Assembly (NCBI RefSeq): GCF_001642995.1
Contig: NZ_LOHS01000158.1
Coordinates: forward strand, 40,598 to 104,597
Direction: 5' to 3'
Source of the DNA: Streptomyces jeddahensis
GTDB lineage: Bacteria > Actinomycetota > Actinomycetes > Streptomycetales > Streptomycetaceae
Length of the DNA: 64,000 nucleotides
Part shown: piece after piece, positions 25,144 to 34,034 of the stretch
How positions within the stretch are numbered: the first letter of the stretch is position 1
Layout of the letters: the number at the start of each line of letters is the position of its first letter
Translations under genes and position numbers: made by a program
The notes under the pieces: generated by a model
The model's database searches: none
Told to the model about the DNA's origin: nothing
What the model saw: the letters and a program-made list of their open reading frames with translations, nothing else

Positions 25144-27993
25144 TCATGGGACGTGCTCCACTTCGCTCGTCGAGGTGGTGGACGGCAGTGGCCTGGACGC
25201 CCGGGGCGGGACGACGCCGTCGACCGTGGCCCGCAGTGCGGGAATCAGCGACAGACAGAGCACACCGATGAACATGGGCGTGGCCATGTAGCGGAAGCAC
25301 GGCGCGGGATTGGCGGCGAGCACGGTGAGCTGCACGCCGAGGGTGACGCCCGCCAGGGCGAGCAAGGGACGGCAGCGGCGGGCCCGGGTGAGCAGGGCGA
25401 TAAGCACATAGGTGGCGTAGGACCAGGTGGCGCCACGCCAGAAGAGCCACTCCAGCTGCGGGACGTGGAAGGCGTAGCGGCCGAAGGTGGCAGCGTCGTT
25501 GAGGTCCTGGGACAGTGGCCGGGTCTTGATCACCGGCAGGTACGGGCTGTCCTTGAGCCCCCACTCCCATTCGGTGAATCCCCACAGGTTGGTGGGGATC
25601 GAGGTGCCGTTGGTCCACGTCCTGGCGCCCTGGTCGGGCGGCCCGGGGAAGACGGCCCAGGCGATGTGTGCCCGGCACAACCGTGCGTCGAGGATCTGCT
25701 GAGGGGCCTTGCGCAGGGTGCGCCACCACAACCGCACCAGCGGTTCGGTGAGCCGCTCGGCCGCGGCCTTGTCCAGGGCGGGGTTGTAGTAGAACGGATC
25801 AGCGGCATAGCAGTTGGCCCCGGGGCCGCGCCAGTGTGAGAGCGGGGCCACCTGGGACATCAGCCGCAGGTCGTCGGCGGTGAACAGGCTGGGTTGCCGC
25901 GAATAGGCCACAGCCAGGTCGGCGTAGTGCAGGTTGTAGACGAATGTCTTGCTCGGCCGCTCGATACCGGCTGCCGGATAGATCACGAGCATGAGCGACA
26001 ACGTCAGGGCCGTGGTGGCGGCGGCCAGGGCGGCGATCAGGCGCCGCGCCCCAGGCAGAGCCAGGAGCAGGGCCAGCGCCGCCATCACGGAGACCGGGAA
26101 GCCGTTGTTGCGGAAGAGGCCGACGCCCATGAACCCGATGCACAGCAGCAGGAGCTCCGAGCGGCGCAGACGTCCGTTCCATGTGCCGTGCACCCGCCTG
26201 CCCACCAGCTGTACCGCCACGGCGAAGACCAGCACCGCGCAGATCGTGAACGGCACGTCCTTCCATACGAAGACGGTGAACGACCCGAGCGACGGGGCCG
26301 CGGCGCAGACCACCGCGGCCGGTGCGCTCCACCGCCCTCGAACACCCAGAGCCCGCAGGCTTGCGCACGCATAGGCGAGCACCGCGGACATCGCGATCGT
26401 CTGCAGCAGTGTCAGCGCCCACAGGTCTCCCGTAGATCTCAGGGAGAACCACACCAGTGAGCTGTAGAGCGCGGAGTGGTCCGAGCGCCAGTGGCCGGTG
26501 GTGACCTGCCAGATGTAGACCACCGAGTCCTTGGTGATCACGCCCGGGAAGAAGGCCGCCCACCACAGCAGGTAGCAGGCCTGGCAGGCGAGGAAGACGG
26601 CCAGTGGCAACCGCAGCGCGGGCGGTACGCGCGACCAGAGGGCGCGGGCCTTCGCGGCCGCCGCCACGAGGCCCCCGCCAGAACCAACTCGCGGTAGGTG
26701 AAGACCTTGCCGACTGCCTGGCGCACCCGACAGCCGCATTCGGTCCATCTGTTCGCCACCGATGTGCCGCTGCCGGGAGGAGGTACCGGTGGCCGCGATG
26801 GGCGCATCCTCCGAGGAACGGGGCGGGGTGTCTGACATGGCAGAGAACTCCTGGGCGTCGGACCCGAGCAGCGAGCGGAAGGACAGCAGAAGGACGAGGG
26901 TGGCGGCCCAGGCGGCGGCCGCGAATGCGAGCTCCGCGCCCCACAGCGCGTCGTCGCTGAGTGCGGGGAGGGCCAGAAGCAGGCATGAAGCGCATGACCA
27001 GGCCAGTACCTGGGCCCCGCGCCGGCCTGCTGCGACCGCGGCGTTGCCGAGCACCAGGGCCAGCAGGAATCCGGTGGAGCCGAAAGCAAGCAACACGAAG
27101 TCGGCTGTGTCCAGCAGCGGTTCGGCCGCGAACAGAGCGACGTTCGCCATGGGGCCCAGCAGCGCGCACAGCAGCATCCAGCCGGACGCGACACCGGTGA
27201 CCAGAGCCACGCACGTCAGCAGGGCACGGCGAAAGCCGGCCGGGTCGAGCCGTGTGTGGGCATGGGTCAGCCGTACCAGCAGCGATGCCTGCAACGAGGC
27301 GACGAGGAACTGAGGGATGCGCACCAGCACAAGCCCGTACAGCAGCGCCGAGGCGAGAGCAGCCCGGTCTGGCGCGAGCAGCCTCACCGTGATCACCGGG
27401 GCGTTGGCTGCGCCCTGGGTGAGCAGCGTGGAAATGATCAACGCCCCCGCACCCGCCCCGAGCTCCCCCGGCAGGGGCCCGGGGCCGGGCGCGGTACGGC
27501 GCACGGCCGTCGGCAGCACTGCCAGCGAGGCCAGTACGGGAGCGGCGGTGAGGACCAGCGCGTACGCCAGGGCGGAGCTGTTCCCGGCGGCTGCGAGCGC
27601 GCCGGTCAGCAGCAGCCTCAGCACCGCGTCCAGGGCCAACTGGGCGCCGTACCCGGAGAACGCCCCCAGACCGGCCAGGACTCCCCGCGTCGCATGCGCG
27701 CAGGCGAGCCCGAGCAGAGCCCCGCCGAGTGCGCTCACCAGAGAGCGATCCCCGGCGAACAGCGCGTCGGCGAGCGGAGACGATCCGAGCGTGAGCAGGC
27801 CGAGGGTGGCGCAGGCGAGTCCGAGTGTGCTCGCAGCTCCCCGCCGTACCAGCGGGGTCGTACCGACAGCCCGTGCGTGCCGGTCCGCGATCGCGCGGGT
27901 CAGCTCCTGCTCCAGTGGAAAGAACAGGCCGATGCCCACCGAGAAGACGATCGCCCAGAAGACGGAGAACGAGTCTGCCGCCTCCTGCCCCAA
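25144..27993 (-). CDS. In-frame fusion of a Wzx/MurJ-like flippase and a polytopic surface-polymer membrane protein
   Basis: One open frame of 949 residues from TTG 27993. Residues 1 to about 383 form a polysaccharide-flippase-like protein (GIGLFFPLEQELTRA, then ten or so spans), which would move lipid-linked repeat units across the membrane. From M386 (ATG 26838) the sequence MSDTPPRSSE starts a 564-residue membrane protein that is closely related to the complete gene at 38738-40285. CAGGAG lies 9 nt before this internal ATG, as in the paralogue, so the second half may be translated on its own. No ATG, GTG or TTG occurs in frame between the upstream stop near 28300 and 27993, although the frame there still encodes a first membrane span. 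The flippase part may therefore have lost its start. Whether one or two proteins are made is uncertain. Confidence 0.65.
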   Translation of the reverse strand: MGQEAADSFSVFWAIVFSVGIGLFFPLEQELTRAIADRHARAVGTTPLVRRGAASTLGLACATLGLLTLGSSPLADALFAGDRSLVSALGGALLGLACAHATRGVLAGLGAFSGYGAQLALDAVLRLLLTGALAAAGNSSALAYALVLTAAPVLASLAVLPTAVRRTAPGPGPLPGELGAGAGALIISTLLTQGAANAPVITVRLLAPDRAALASALLYGLVLVRIPQFLVASLQASLLVRLTHAHTRLDPAGFRRALLTCVALVTGVASGWMLLCALLGPMANVALFAAEPLLDTADFVLLAFGSTGFLLALVLGNAAVAAGRRGAQVLAWSCASCLLLALPALSDDALWGAELAFAAAAWAATLVLLLSFRSLLGSDAQEFSAMSDTPPRSSEDAPIAATGTSSRQRHIGGEQMDRMRLSGAPGSRQGLHLPRVGSGGGLVAAAAKARALWSRVPPALRLPLAVFLACQACYLLWWAAFFPGVITKDSVVYIWQVTTGHWRSDHSALYSSLVWFSLRSTGDLWALTLLQTIAMSAVLAYACASLRALGVRGRWSAPAAVVCAAAPSLGSFTVFVWKDVPFTICAVLVFAVAVQLVGRRVHGTWNGRLRRSELLLLCIGFMGVGLFRNNGFPVSVMAALALLLALPGARRLIAALAAATTALTLSLMLVIYPAAGIERPSKTFVYNLHYADLAVAYSRQPSLFTADDLRLMSQVAPLSHWRGPGANCYAADPFYYNPALDKAAAERLTEPLVRLWWRTLRKAPQQILDARLCRAHIAWAVFPGPPDQGARTWTNGTSIPTNLWGFTEWEWGLKDSPYLPVIKTRPLSQDLNDAATFGRYAFHVPQLEWLFWRGATWSYATYVLIALLTRARRCRPLLALAGVTLGVQLTVLAANPAPCFRYMATPMFIGVLCLSLIPALRATVDGVVPPRASRPLPSTTSTSEVEHVP

Positions 27994-28180
27994 GCCCCGG
28001 CCCGCGAGCGCCAGTTGTCCGTACGAGGCCGCGGCATTGACCAGTGTCCCCGCCCCGACCAGCGCAGTGCTGCTGAAGGAGGTGAGTGCACGGGGGTGTA
28101 CGAAGCCGCTCGTCTCTCTGCCCTCGCTGCCGTCTGTGCCGGCGGCCTGGGCCGCCTCTCTCGCCGCCGCGGAGAATTCC

Positions 28181-28287
28181 CGGACTGTATCTACAACAAG
28201 AGCTGAAAAAGCGTGATAGTAACGGCGAACCCTTCGAATGGCCCTAAACCACGGTGACTTGGGTGTCGCGAGGCTCGTTGAGGCGTA
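28181..28287 (-). repeat. Duplicated leader/promoter segment, copy A
   Basis: About 107 bp that align at roughly three quarters identity with 40326-40431. On the minus strand both run from TACGCCTCAA(A)CGAGCC through AAGTCACC/AGGTCACC and TTCGCCG to GATACAGT(C/T)CG. Copy A overlaps the 3' end of the gene at 28191-30059 and leads into the flippase frame. Copy B leads directly into the paralogue of the fused second half. Confidence 0.65.
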
Positions 28288-30059
28288 TGGCCCCGACTTT
28301 CACCATCCCCAGTGAGCCGACCGGGTCTGAGGACGTCTCCGCAGTTGTTCCTGTCTTTGGCGAACGCCTCCGGCACCGCTTCGGCGGCCCATGCCTGGAC
28401 GGTCTCGAGCCGCTCGGGGTGGACCAGGGCGTCGGCCCGCACCCAGTCACCGCCGCCTTCCGCGGTCGGGTACAGCGGCAGATAGCCCTCGGCCGTGAGC
28501 CGCGGCGCGAGCATCCCGGTCTTGCGCGCCCACACGGCTGCGGCATGGATGAACGTGGGCCGTAACTCGCCGAAGACGTAGGCCTGGAGCCGCTCGATGT
28601 CGTTGTCGGCGAGCGCGTCGGCGATCCGCGGTTCCGTGAGCCCGGCCAGGTCGTACACCTTGAGGTCGCTCGTCAGAAGTGTGCCGCCGAGACTGGGCAG
28701 CAGAACCGAGGGCGACTCGACGCCGAGCCGGTCGGCGTACTCGTTGAAGACCACTCCGTCGCGGTTGACGATCAGGCACATCGGCAGCGTCGGACCGGCA
28801 CGGAACTCGGCCGCCGCCTGCTGCTGTCCGGCCACGGAGACGAACAGGGCGACGGCCACCATGGACGTGACGACCCATCGGGCCCGCCGGGTGCCGCGCT
28901 CGACCAAGGCCACCGCCGTCACGGACAGGGCCATGGTCCCGAGCACCCATACGGGGGTGGCGAACCGGTACATCCCCATCCAGTCCGGCCTGAGCGCGCC
29001 GAACGCACAGAAGGTCAGCGCGAGCGGTACCAGGACCGCAGGCAGTACGCGGCGCAGCGCACCCCGGCCGAAGACGGCGATGCCGATGAGGCCGACGGCC
29101 GTGAGGACCGCGGGCCAGCCCGCGAAGGTGAGGAACTCGACGACCGTCCGGGCGAAGACGCGGGCTTCGGGCAGCTTCTGGGCCTTGGCCACGGCCGTGT
29201 TCGGCACCAGCCGCCCGAAGAGCGTGTAGCGCCAGCCGAGGAAGGCGGCGTAGGGCAGGGCGAAGGCCGCGATCGCCAGGCCCGCAGCCCGTGCCCGCCT
29301 TCCGAGGGGTACACGCCGGGCCGACAGCAGAAGCAGCAGGGGATACGCGCCCGCCAGCACCACTCCGTCCGGCCTGGTCAGCGCGGCGGTCAGGGACAGC
29401 AGCCCGCAGGCGACCGCCGGACCTCGGTCGAGCAGTGTGCCGGTGGCGCACGCCCTGACGAGCACGGCGGCCAGTGCGGCCGCGACAAGGGCGTACAGCG
29501 GGTTCTCGAGGCCGGAGAACATCCAGGCCACGAAGGAGATGTTGGACGCCAGCAGCACCCCGGTCACGCTCGTGACCCCCCAGGAGTGGGCGACCACGCG
29601 CCGGGCCACGCAGGAGACGGCGATCAGGATGCCCGCGGCGCACAGCAGGCCGAGCAGTTTGGGGTAGAGCACCAGGTCCGGCACGCCGAACACGGCCCGG
29701 TGGTCGAAGAGCCCGAGCCGTCGGCCGACGATCAGCAGGGCCAGCCAGGTTGGGTTGGAGTAGCCCTCCACTCTCGGTGCGCCGGGCTGCTGGACCGGGC
29801 CGAGGCCCTCGTCGATGGAGCGGGCGTACGCGAAGGTGATGGCGGCGTCGTCGACCGTCCACCGGCCGAGCCGTGAACCGTGCCATCCGATGAGGACGGT
29901 GCCCGCGGCGACGGCCGCGCCGTCCGCCCACCGCAGGGGGCCGTGTCGCGTGCCCGCGCCCCCGGCCGGAGCGCGCCCGTTTCCGTATCGGGTCTGGCCC
30001 GGCAGGGACCGCGCATAGGGCGAACGTGTTCCAGCCGTCGTACGTGCCGGGACTGCCAT
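28191..30059 (-). CDS. GT-C membrane glycosyltransferase, AftB/arabinofuranosyltransferase-like
   Basis: About 622 residues with a basic cytoplasmic N-terminus and ten or more spans. The first external loop has WTVDDAAITFAYARSIDEGLGPV and then RVEGYSNPTWLALL, the pattern of polyprenyl-phosphate-dependent transferases related to mycobacterial AftB and other GT-C enzymes, with the paired Asp as likely catalytic or metal residues. The soluble C-terminus carries DLAGLTEPRIAD and related strands. It would transfer a sugar, possibly arabinofuranose, outside the membrane. The ATG at 30059 is preferred to the track extension to 30110. The last 30 or so residues lie within a repeated leader segment (28181-28287) and probably arose by extension of the frame past the original end. 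Confidence 0.75.
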   Translation of the reverse strand: MAVPARTTAGTRSPYARSLPGQTRYGNGRAPAGGAGTRHGPLRWADGAAVAAGTVLIGWHGSRLGRWTVDDAAITFAYARSIDEGLGPVQQPGAPRVEGYSNPTWLALLIVGRRLGLFDHRAVFGVPDLVLYPKLLGLLCAAGILIAVSCVARRVVAHSWGVTSVTGVLLASNISFVAWMFSGLENPLYALVAAALAAVLVRACATGTLLDRGPAVACGLLSLTAALTRPDGVVLAGAYPLLLLLSARRVPLGRRARAAGLAIAAFALPYAAFLGWRYTLFGRLVPNTAVAKAQKLPEARVFARTVVEFLTFAGWPAVLTAVGLIGIAVFGRGALRRVLPAVLVPLALTFCAFGALRPDWMGMYRFATPVWVLGTMALSVTAVALVERGTRRARWVVTSMVAVALFVSVAGQQQAAAEFRAGPTLPMCLIVNRDGVVFNEYADRLGVESPSVLLPSLGGTLLTSDLKVYDLAGLTEPRIADALADNDIERLQAYVFGELRPTFIHAAAVWARKTGMLAPRLTAEGYLPLYPTAEGGGDWVRADALVHPERLETVQAWAAEAVPEAFAKDRNNCGDVLRPGRLTGDGESRGHTPQRASRHPSHRGLGPFEGFAVTITLFQLLL

Positions 30060-30165
30060 GCTCTGCTCTCTCAGGTGTCGGTGCCGCGGAAATCGCGCTC
30101 CTCGGCGCACGAGGCGACCGGGCGCGGGACGGTGGCCTCGGCCGGGCGCCGCTGCTCCTCGGCGG

Positions 30166-31740
30166 TCATGCCCCGGCCCTCCGCAGCAGGATCTCGGCGC
30201 CCCGGGAGGCGACCCGCTCGTATCCGGGCCCCTGGGGCGTGGGTTCGACCGCCTGGTCGACGAGGACCCAGTCGGCGTGGTAGCGGCGCAACGCCCGTTC
30301 GCGGTCGGCGGGCGCCGTGTCCGGGTCGAAGAAGGCGCGGGTGGCTGACCAGCGGTTCCGGCGCTCCGTCTCGGGTACCAGGGGGTCCTGCCAGATGGGG
30401 GCGACGGTGTACACGCCGTATGCCGGGAGCATCCGGATCGGCCTTTCGGCCGCCGCCATCACCACGTCCCCCGGGCGCATGTGGCGTACCGCCCACTCGT
30501 ACCCCGGCCATGCGTCACGGCGCTCGACCCGCTGGGTGAACGCCGTCGGCAGGTGCCGTTCCGGCACGATGTGCAGCAGCACCCCGGCCTGTGCCCAGGC
30601 GCCGGCTGTGAGGCCCACCACCGTGACCGCACCGAGCAACGCCCGGTGTACGCGGCTCCGGGCCTCCACCAGGTCGATGACGAGGGCGAGTTGAAGCGGC
30701 ACCAGCGCGGTGCTGATCAGCCGGCCCCACGTGTACTGCCCGGTGCACCACCCGTACGCCACACCGGCCGCTGCCAGCACGAACAGCAGCACCAAGGGGT
30801 CCAGGCGGTCCCGTCTCAGGCGCAGCAGAAGCGAGGGAAGTCCGATCAGGGCGAGCCCGTACCAGTACGGCGCGCCCCGGTAGAGGGCGTTGTGGAAGTA
30901 GTCGAGCTGGTCGGCGCCGACAAGTCGCAGGACGTTGTAGTACGGCCACACCAGCACGGCCACCAGCGCTGTCGCGCAGCTCAGCACGAGGCACAGGACC
31001 GTCCGCCGGTCCAGCGCGCGCAGCCGGCCCGCGACGAGCGCCACCATCCCGAGGACCATTCCGGCCCCGGTGATCGCGTGCGACAGCAGGGCCACCGCGG
31101 TCAGCAGCCCCAGCACGGCGTATCCCCGGCGGGCCAGTGGCGAGGCGTGGGAGACGGAGCGCCCCACCGCGCGGGCGGTCAGCGCCCAAATGTGGAAGGT
31201 CAGCCCCACCACGAAGATGGACGGGAAGCAGATGTCCAGGGCGAGATTGAGCAGCGAGATGTTCCCCGCCCACATCCGCAGCACGGGGCCCCACAGCAGC
31301 AGCAGCGTCGGCAGCGCCAGTGCCGGGGCCCAGGGCGAGGTGCTCAGGGTCCGTACGAAGGCACACACGCCGGTGAGCAGCAGCACCGTGTTGACCAGGG
31401 CGCACAGCGGCAGGATGCCGAGCGCCGTGGTGTCGGCGAGCCGTGCCGCCAGGGCGGCGGCCACGGTGTAGGGCGAGTAGTACGGGCTGGAGACCGGCAG
31501 GTCGATCAGGGTGCTGCCCGGGTGGAGCAGATCCACCCGCAGCCGTTCGATGGTCGCGGCGTGCTGCCCGAGGTCGGCGCGCCACGGCACCTTCACGCAG
31601 ATCGGCAGCAGAACCGCCAGCACGGCGGCGGACACCATCCCGTACGGCGTGATTCGCGGGCGCCGGGGGGACGGACCGCGCAGCAGGGACCGGACGATGC
31701 GCTGCCGCGGCGGATGCGTGCCAAGGATGGTCTGCGTCAT
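30166..31740 (-). CDS. Polytopic membrane protein, probable GT-C glycosyltransferase (paralogue of 8275-9915)
   Basis: 524 residues, about ten spans. The motif DLGQHAATIERLRVDLLHP followed by SPYYSPYTVAAALAARL is shared with the 8275-9915 product, as are LSHAITGAG(M) and MRPGDVVMAAAERPIRMLPAYGVY near the end. An acidic/His loop after the first span and a periplasmic-type C-terminus suggest a lipid-sugar-dependent transferase, but no named family was recognised. The ATG at 31740 overlaps the stop of the first TagF-like gene (ATGA), so it is translationally coupled to polymer synthesis genes. The frame reported further upstream is antisense to them and is not real. Confidence 0.75.
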   Translation of the reverse strand: MTQTILGTHPPRQRIVRSLLRGPSPRRPRITPYGMVSAAVLAVLLPICVKVPWRADLGQHAATIERLRVDLLHPGSTLIDLPVSSPYYSPYTVAAALAARLADTTALGILPLCALVNTVLLLTGVCAFVRTLSTSPWAPALALPTLLLLWGPVLRMWAGNISLLNLALDICFPSIFVVGLTFHIWALTARAVGRSVSHASPLARRGYAVLGLLTAVALLSHAITGAGMVLGMVALVAGRLRALDRRTVLCLVLSCATALVAVLVWPYYNVLRLVGADQLDYFHNALYRGAPYWYGLALIGLPSLLLRLRRDRLDPLVLLFVLAAAGVAYGWCTGQYTWGRLISTALVPLQLALVIDLVEARSRVHRALLGAVTVVGLTAGAWAQAGVLLHIVPERHLPTAFTQRVERRDAWPGYEWAVRHMRPGDVVMAAAERPIRMLPAYGVYTVAPIWQDPLVPETERRNRWSATRAFFDPDTAPADRERALRRYHADWVLVDQAVEPTPQGPGYERVASRGAEILLRRAGA

Positions 31741-34019
31741 GCCGGGTCGTATCCGAGACGGGGCGCGTCGGCCAGGGCACCACGGGGGGCGGTGACCTGT
31801 GCCGGGAGCTGGAGGCGGCCGCCGGGCTGCTCGCCGAGCATGACGAGCGAGACCACACGAGCCGCCGAGTGCCCGTCGTCGTACTCGCAGAACCGCGCGC
31901 GGAAGGCGGCGCGCAGGGCGGCGGAGTGTTCGTCGTGCCACGCCCCGGAGGTGAACAGATCCGCCAACTCCTCGATACCGGTGGTCACATGGCCCGGCGG
32001 CGCGGCCGGCAGGTCGAGGTAGGCGCCGCGGGCTGCGCGGTACGCCTCCCAGTCGTCGGCGTGGACGATGATCGGGCGGTCCAGGTTGGCGTAGTCGAAC
32101 ATCAGCGAGGAGTAGTCGGTCAGCAGGGTGTCCGACGCGAGCATCAGGTCCTCGACCGAGGGTTCGTCGGTGACGTCGAGGAGCAGCCCTCGCTGCCGGA
32201 GGTCGCGCAGCTGGAGTCCGCGGATCGCGGCGTCCGCGTCCCGCGGATGCAGCCGGACGAGCAGCGTGACCGTGGCGCCGAGCTCCCGCACCAGGCGGTC
32301 GAAGTCCAGCCGGGGCACGTACCACCGGCGGTGGTCGCGGTGGGTCGGGGCGTACAGCACCACGATATTGCCGTCCGGGATGCCTAGCCGTCTGCGCACG
32401 GCGGAGGCCCGGGACCTGTCGCCCCGCACGAGTACGTCGTTGCGCGGGGCGCCGGTCGCCAGCGAGGTGAAGTGGCACGGGAGTGCGCGGTCCCAGATCT
32501 GCTCCGCGTACCGGCTGGAGACCAGGCTGTAGTCCCAGTGGTCGGCGCCCGAGAGCGTCGCCTGCACGTCGACGCGGTGCGTCGCGGCCGGGTGGCCCAG
32601 CAGGTCGACGCCCATGTGCCCCAGCGGCGTGCCCAGGTGGGTGTGGACATGGATCTGTCCGGGACGCTTCACCAGCCCCTGCGGCCAGTTGACGTTGTTG
32701 ACGAAATACGTGGCGCGACTCATCACCCGGTGGTAGCCCGGTGTGTCCGGGGTGACATAGTCGATGCCCTTCGGCAGTCCCTTCACGGAGTCCGCCCGCA
32801 CCACCCACACCGGGCGGATGTGTGGGGCCAGCGTCCGAGCCGCCTGGTGGATGGCCGCCGGATCGCCGAGCACGCCGCGGTGCGAGAAGGCCGAGAACAC
32901 AGCGAGGTTCGGGTCGAGTGGCTGTCGGCGCTGGGTCCGGGCGATGGTGCGCTTGACGTGTGCGGATGCGGACTTGCGCAGCTCACGCTTCTTGCGGTCG
33001 GAGGCGTTACGCAGCTCCTTCGCCAGTACGCACATCTGGTAGAGGCGGTAGGGGGCCCCGGCGAGGAGCCGCCACTGGACGCGGTAGGCATCGTCCGGCG
33101 GTGTGAAGCCCTCCGGTTTGTAGCGCCGGTAGAACTCCACCGTCCTGCGGTAGAAGGCTGGCCGGTCCTCGGGCAGTACCCGCTCGGTGAGCCGCATCGT
33201 CGCCAGGAAGTGGTTGATCATCCGCTCGAAGAGCAGCGGCCTCGTCTCATCCAGCTCGGGGTGTTCGTCGAGGAACGCGAACAGCCCTGCGTACTGCTCG
33301 AAGATGTCGAAGTGCCGGCGCCCGGGGGTGCGGGTGATCGCGCCCTGCCTGCGCTGCCGGTACTCGACGCAGACCCGGTCGAGACATGCGATGCGGCGGG
33401 CGCACACCAGCGCCTGGTAGGTGACCGGTGCGTCCTCGTACAGGCCCGGCTGGTACGTGAAGCCGTGGCCCGTGAAGAAGTCCCGCCGGTACGCCTTGTT
33501 CCAGGCGACGAGGAACAGGCGCAGGTACTTGGGGCTGCCCAGGATGTCGAAGGTCTCCGTGCCCGCCGATGCCAGAAGCTTCGCCGTCGCGCTCCGGCCG
33601 CCGCGGCCCCACCAATGGCTGCGCACGTGGTCGAAGACGAGCACGTCGGGATGGCCGGTGACCGTCAGCCGTTCGTCGATCGCCTGCAGGGCGCCCGGCG
33701 TGTAGCAGTCGTCGCTGTCGAGGAAGAGCAGGTAGTCGCCGGTGGCGTGGCCGACCCCGGTGTTGCGGGCGCGGCCGAGACCGACGTTCTCCGGCAGGTG
33801 GACGGCCGTGACGCGCGGGTCGCGGGCCGCGTACTCGTCGATGATCGCGCCGCAATTGTCGGGTGAGCAGTCGTCGACCGCGATGACTTCGAAGTCGGTG
33901 AACGACTGCGTCAGGATCGAGTCGAGGCAGGCGCGCAGAAAGCCCTGAACCTTGTGGACGGGGACGATGACGCTGAAGCGGGGCACAGGCTCTTCCACGG
34001 TCGTGAGGGATGGGGGCAT
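31737..34019 (-). CDS. GT2 plus TagF-like polyol-phosphate polymerase, divergent copy
   Basis: 760-residue bifunctional protein. Residues 1 to about 330 are a GT2 domain (RFSVIVPVHKVQGFL, VDDCSPDNCGAIIDEY, LDSDD). The second half resembles TagF CDP-glycerol glycerophosphotransferase, with LYAPTHRD near 556 and TDYSSLMFDYANLDRP near 636. The usual QTQHGTPLK motif is replaced near 458 by HTHLGTPLG, losing both the family His and Lys that the two downstream copies keep; SAYWGRG is likewise SAFSHRG. It may have a changed donor, a non-catalytic role or lost activity. Third of three tandem copies on the minus strand, 15 bp below the second, and its stop overlaps the next start. ATG 34019 is used. 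Confidence 0.82.
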   Translation of the reverse strand: MPPSLTTVEEPVPRFSVIVPVHKVQGFLRACLDSILTQSFTDFEVIAVDDCSPDNCGAIIDEYAARDPRVTAVHLPENVGLGRARNTGVGHATGDYLLFLDSDDCYTPGALQAIDERLTVTGHPDVLVFDHVRSHWWGRGGRSATAKLLASAGTETFDILGSPKYLRLFLVAWNKAYRRDFFTGHGFTYQPGLYEDAPVTYQALVCARRIACLDRVCVEYRQRRQGAITRTPGRRHFDIFEQYAGLFAFLDEHPELDETRPLLFERMINHFLATMRLTERVLPEDRPAFYRRTVEFYRRYKPEGFTPPDDAYRVQWRLLAGAPYRLYQMCVLAKELRNASDRKKRELRKSASAHVKRTIARTQRRQPLDPNLAVFSAFSHRGVLGDPAAIHQAARTLAPHIRPVWVVRADSVKGLPKGIDYVTPDTPGYHRVMSRATYFVNNVNWPQGLVKRPGQIHVHTHLGTPLGHMGVDLLGHPAATHRVDVQATLSGADHWDYSLVSSRYAEQIWDRALPCHFTSLATGAPRNDVLVRGDRSRASAVRRRLGIPDGNIVVLYAPTHRDHRRWYVPRLDFDRLVRELGATVTLLVRLHPRDADAAIRGLQLRDLRQRGLLLDVTDEPSVEDLMLASDTLLTDYSSLMFDYANLDRPIIVHADDWEAYRAARGAYLDLPAAPPGHVTTGIEELADLFTSGAWHDEHSAALRAAFRARFCEYDDGHSAARVVSLVMLGEQPGGRLQLPAQVTAPRGALADAPRLGYDPA

Positions 34020-34034
34020 GCGGCTCGGGCCGGA

